Shown here: positions 14,880-16,761 of the stretch, piece by piece
Layout: each line of letters begins with the position of its first letter
Position numbering within the stretch: the stretch's first letter is position 1
NCBI GenBank assembly: GCA_964446745.1
Contig: CAYURR010000048.1
Location: 1-16,761 of the forward strand
DNA: 16,761 nucleotides
Direction of reading: 5' to 3'
Origin: CAYURR01 sp964446745
GTDB taxonomy: Bacteria > Bacillota > Clostridia > Lachnospirales > WQUN01
Notes under the pieces: model-generated
Seen by the model: the letters and a program-made list of their open reading frames with translations, nothing else
Told to the model about the DNA's origin: nothing
Databases searched by the model: none
Made by a program: the position numbers and the translations under genes

Positions 14880-15452
14880 TTCGTGTATCTTTTCCCATAG
14901 CGCGTCCCTACCCTCTTTGCTTTCGGACGAGAACGGCAGAAGAAAATCGTCTGCGCTCAGATCCATAGCGTTACGTATTGTGTTCACGTATGACGCTAAC
15001 TTGGTGCGGCCGATCTTGTCGGATTTGGTGGCGACCACCGCGAACGGGCGGTTGTGATAACGTACCCATTCGAGCATTTGTAGGTCATGCTGACCGGGGC
15101 TGTGTCTAATATCCACCAACAGCAACAACAGCTTCAGTTGCGCTCGGTGTTTTAGGTATCCCTCGATCATCTTGCCCCATTTCTCGTATTCCTGCTTCGA
15201 GAGCTTTGCATAGCCATATCCGGGCAGATCTACGAACATCACGCGGTCGTCTGCGTTATAAAAGTTGATTGTGCGTGTCTTACCCGGTGTATTAGATGTA
15301 CGCGCGAGAGCCTTTCTGTTTAGCATCGCGTTTATCAACGAGGATTTCCCAACATTAGACTTGCCGATAAACGCGATCTCGGGCAGGGCACTTTCCGGAT
15401 ACTGTTCCTTTTTAACCGCTACTGCTGCAAGGCTTGCATTAACTATTTCCAA
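14847..15452 (-). CDS. engB: Ribosome biogenesis GTPase EngB (YsxC)
   Basis: Circularly ordinary TRAFAC GTPase of the EngB/YsxC family, 201 residues, needed for large ribosomal subunit assembly in bacteria where it has been studied. G1 is GKSNVGKS (30-37), the G2 region is NTPGKTRTINFY with Thr59, G3 is FVDLPGYGYA (Asp75-Gly78), and G4 is TKSD (142-145), all as in the family. The start is TTG at 15452: GGAGG lies 9 bases upstream, a stop codon sits two codons before, and no in-frame ATG occurs before the G1 motif. The 3' end overlaps pepD, convergently, by 33 bases. It is divergent from the DUF2225 gene. Confidence 0.96.
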   Translation of the reverse strand: MEIVNASLAAVAVKKEQYPESALPEIAFIGKSNVGKSSLINAMLNRKALARTSNTPGKTRTINFYNADDRVMFVDLPGYGYAKLSKQEYEKWGKMIEGYLKHRAQLKLLLLLVDIRHSPGQHDLQMLEWVRYHNRPFAVVATKSDKIGRTKLASYVNTIRNAMDLSADDFLLPFSSESKEGRDALWEKIHELSGFKDLTQI

Positions 15453-15461
15453 TTGTCATAA

Positions 15462-15466
15462 CCTCC
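15462..15466 (-). promoter_or_regulatory. engB: Ribosome binding site fixing the TTG start of engB
   Basis: GGAGG on the minus strand, 9 bases before TTG 15452. Upstream in-frame codons reach a TGA almost at once, so no ATG start is possible for the full-length protein. Confidence 0.8.
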
Positions 15467-15472
15467 ATATAC

Positions 15473-15501
15473 TTGTTTACTGAGAATATTTCCTGTATAC
15501 T
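15473..15501 (+). promoter_or_regulatory. Candidate promoter of the DUF2225 gene
   Basis: TTGTTT (15473-15478), a 17-base spacer and TATACT (15496-15501), with ATG 15540 following an AAGGAGA site. The -35 is weak. It sits in the 87-base divergent gap shared with engB. Confidence 0.45.
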
Positions 15502-15539
15502 TACCACAATACACTAAAAAACGCAAGGAGACTGACAGC

Positions 15540-16337
15540 ATGCCCGGAATGTTTGATGGATTGGAAGCTTTTGGAATATCGGGTTACGAGCCCCCTAAGA
15601 ACATCTTTGCCGATCCCGCTAAACAGGCCGCCGCCTCGAGTGATACTGCAAAAAAGACCATTGTTCTGACCGATTATGTCTTTGAAAAGACCTATACCTG
15701 CTCCGTTTGTGAAACCCAGTTTCCAAACTATACTGTGATGAAGAGTAAGCTTAGGTTTGTAGGATCGGACACGGACTTGAAGCCACAATACGATCCGATA
15801 GATCCGTTGTATTACGATGTAATCATGTGCAGTAAATGCGGCTATACTGCCGTGTCGGCGTTTTATGGCAAGGTATTGGACAGACACCGTACCGTTATCC
15901 AGGCCGAAATCACCCCAAAGTATAAGTATAAGAAGTACCCCGCGATTATGACCCCTGAAATGGCCATCGAACGTTATAAAATGGCGTTGTTTATCGCAAT
16001 GAAAAAGAACTCAAAAGTTGGCGAGAAATCCTATCTCTGCCTCAAGCTCTGTTGGCTCTATCGTATACTCGGCAAAGAAGCCGAGGAACGCATGTTCATG
16101 GAGCAAGCATTCAACGGATTCAAACTGGCCTATTCGGAAGATACCTTCCCGATCGGTGGTCTTGACGAGGATACCGTCATGTACATGGTCGGTGAATTCG
16201 CGCGCCGTCTGGGATATTATGAAGAGGCATTGCGCTGGATGAGTAATGTCATATTAAAAAAGAATATCAATCCGCGCCTTAAAAACAGGGCACTGGATAT
16301 GAAAGAGGTCATCCGGCAGGATATGGGTAAGAAGTAA
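15540..16337 (+). CDS. DUF2225 zinc-ribbon protein
   Basis: Conserved Firmicutes protein of unknown function, 265 residues. Near the N-terminus two CxxC pairs, Cys54/Cys57 (TCSVCETQF) and Cys97/Cys100 (MCSKCGYTA), should bind one zinc ion. The C-terminal 130 residues are helical and TPR-like: repeated pairs such as SYLCLKLCWLYRILGKEAEER and VGEFARRLGYYEEALRWMSNVI resemble tetratricopeptide helices. No signal peptide or membrane segment is present. ATG 15540 follows an AAGGAG site at about 9 bases. It is followed by a strong bidirectional terminator, so it is monocistronic. Function cannot be stated; the zinc ribbon plus TPR layout suggests a protein-interaction role (inference). Confidence 0.9.
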   Translation: MPGMFDGLEAFGISGYEPPKNIFADPAKQAAASSDTAKKTIVLTDYVFEKTYTCSVCETQFPNYTVMKSKLRFVGSDTDLKPQYDPIDPLYYDVIMCSKCGYTAVSAFYGKVLDRHRTVIQAEITPKYKYKKYPAIMTPEMAIERYKMALFIAMKKNSKVGEKSYLCLKLCWLYRILGKEAEERMFMEQAFNGFKLAYSEDTFPIGGLDEDTVMYMVGEFARRLGYYEEALRWMSNVILKKNINPRLKNRALDMKEVIRQDMGKK

Positions 16338-16349
16338 GGCTATCCGATA

Positions 16350-16400
16350 TAAACAAAGCCCTCAAACGCTGCGTAAGCAGGCGTTTGAGGGCTTTGTTTA
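16350..16400. terminator. Bidirectional intrinsic terminator
   Basis: A perfect 20-base inverted repeat: 16350-16369 pairs with 16381-16400 around an 11-base loop. The core CAAAGCCCTCAAACGC is flanked by A-rich and T-rich ends, so it can stop the DUF2225 transcript (+) and the tRNA transcript (-). Confidence 0.9.
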
Positions 16401-16403
16401 TTC

Positions 16404-16476
16404 TGAGTCACCCGGGATTCGAACCCGGGACACCTGGATTAAAAGTCCAGTGCTCTACCGACTGAGCTAGTGACCC
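16404..16476 (-). tRNA. trnK: tRNA-Lys (anticodon TTT)
   Basis: Complete 73-base cloverleaf on the minus strand. The acceptor GGGTCAC pairs with GTGACTC, discriminator A; the D arm has GCTCAGTCGGTAGAGC; the anticodon stem CTGGA/TCCAG (loop CTTTTAA) presents TTT; and the T arm is CCGGG-TTCGAAT-CCCGG. CCA is not encoded. It is the last gene of the cluster, just before the bidirectional terminator. Confidence 0.97.
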
Positions 16477-16490
16477 ACTATAAATGATGA

Positions 16491-16529
16491 ACATGAGACG
16501 AAATCCCTCACGGGATTTCTGTTTCATGT
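16491..16529. repeat. Hairpin in the tRNA-Lys/tRNA-His spacer
   Basis: ACATGAGACGAAATCCC pairs with GGGATTTCTGTTTCATGT apart from a small internal mismatch, around a 4-base loop TCAC. It could be a processing or attenuation structure in the tRNA precursor; there is no T-run in either direction. Confidence 0.7.
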
Positions 16530-16532
16530 GAA

Positions 16533-16607
<75 letters not shown>

Positions 16608-16621
16608 ATAAATGATGCAAA

Positions 16622-16695
<74 letters not shown>

Positions 16696-16707
16696 AAATA
16701 CCTCATA

Positions 16708-16761
<54 letters not shown>

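Overview
The window looks like a chromosomal segment of a low-to-moderate-GC Gram-positive anaerobe of the Clostridia (Firmicutes/Bacillota). The basis is strong AGGAGG-type ribosome sites, LplB/YtcP-type sugar importers, a GerMN-domain protein, a DUF2225 protein, EngB, and tRNA genes without an encoded CCA. Species cannot be told from the sequence.

Region 1 (1-5030, + strand) is a tight operon: a cytoplasmic GH29 alpha-L-fucosidase, two CUT1-type ABC permeases and a large solute-binding lipoprotein. No ATPase gene is present, so the importer probably borrows a shared one. A large palindromic intergenic repeat (5047-5153) closes the operon. Region 2 (5184-9460) holds an HD-domain protein with its own terminator, a Cys-type sulfatase without signal peptide, a convergent GerMN-like secreted protein, a GH172 (DUF2961) glycosidase and a membrane-anchored remnant of a subtilisin-like protease.

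Region 3 (9474-11394) is an AT-richer island of two genes, a HIT-domain protein lacking the first motif His and a P-loop kinase with an unrecognised C-terminal domain. It is bracketed by two further copies of the palindromic repeat. Region 4 (11432-13235, - strand) is a two-gene operon of a Gfo/Idh/MocA oxidoreductase and a hydroxypyruvate-isomerase-like TIM barrel, probably sugar catabolism. It is transcribed divergently from pepD. Region 5 (13404-16761) is housekeeping: pepD, engB (TTG start, tail overlapping pepD), a DUF2225 zinc-ribbon protein, a bidirectional terminator, and a - strand tRNA cluster reading Pro (cut by the window end), Arg, His, Lys.

Fucosidase, sulfatase and GH172 all lack export signals. 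Together with the importer and the isomerase/oxidoreductase pair, this suggests that fucosylated, possibly sulfated, oligosaccharides are imported intact and dismantled in the cytoplasm (inference). No stretch over 300 bases lacks a gene. The longest gaps are 5031-5249 and 9461-9564 (both with a repeat copy), 7721-7845 and 13236-13403 (both with divergent promoters), and 11303-11431 (third repeat copy). I see no insertion sequence, CRISPR array, riboswitch or phage gene.
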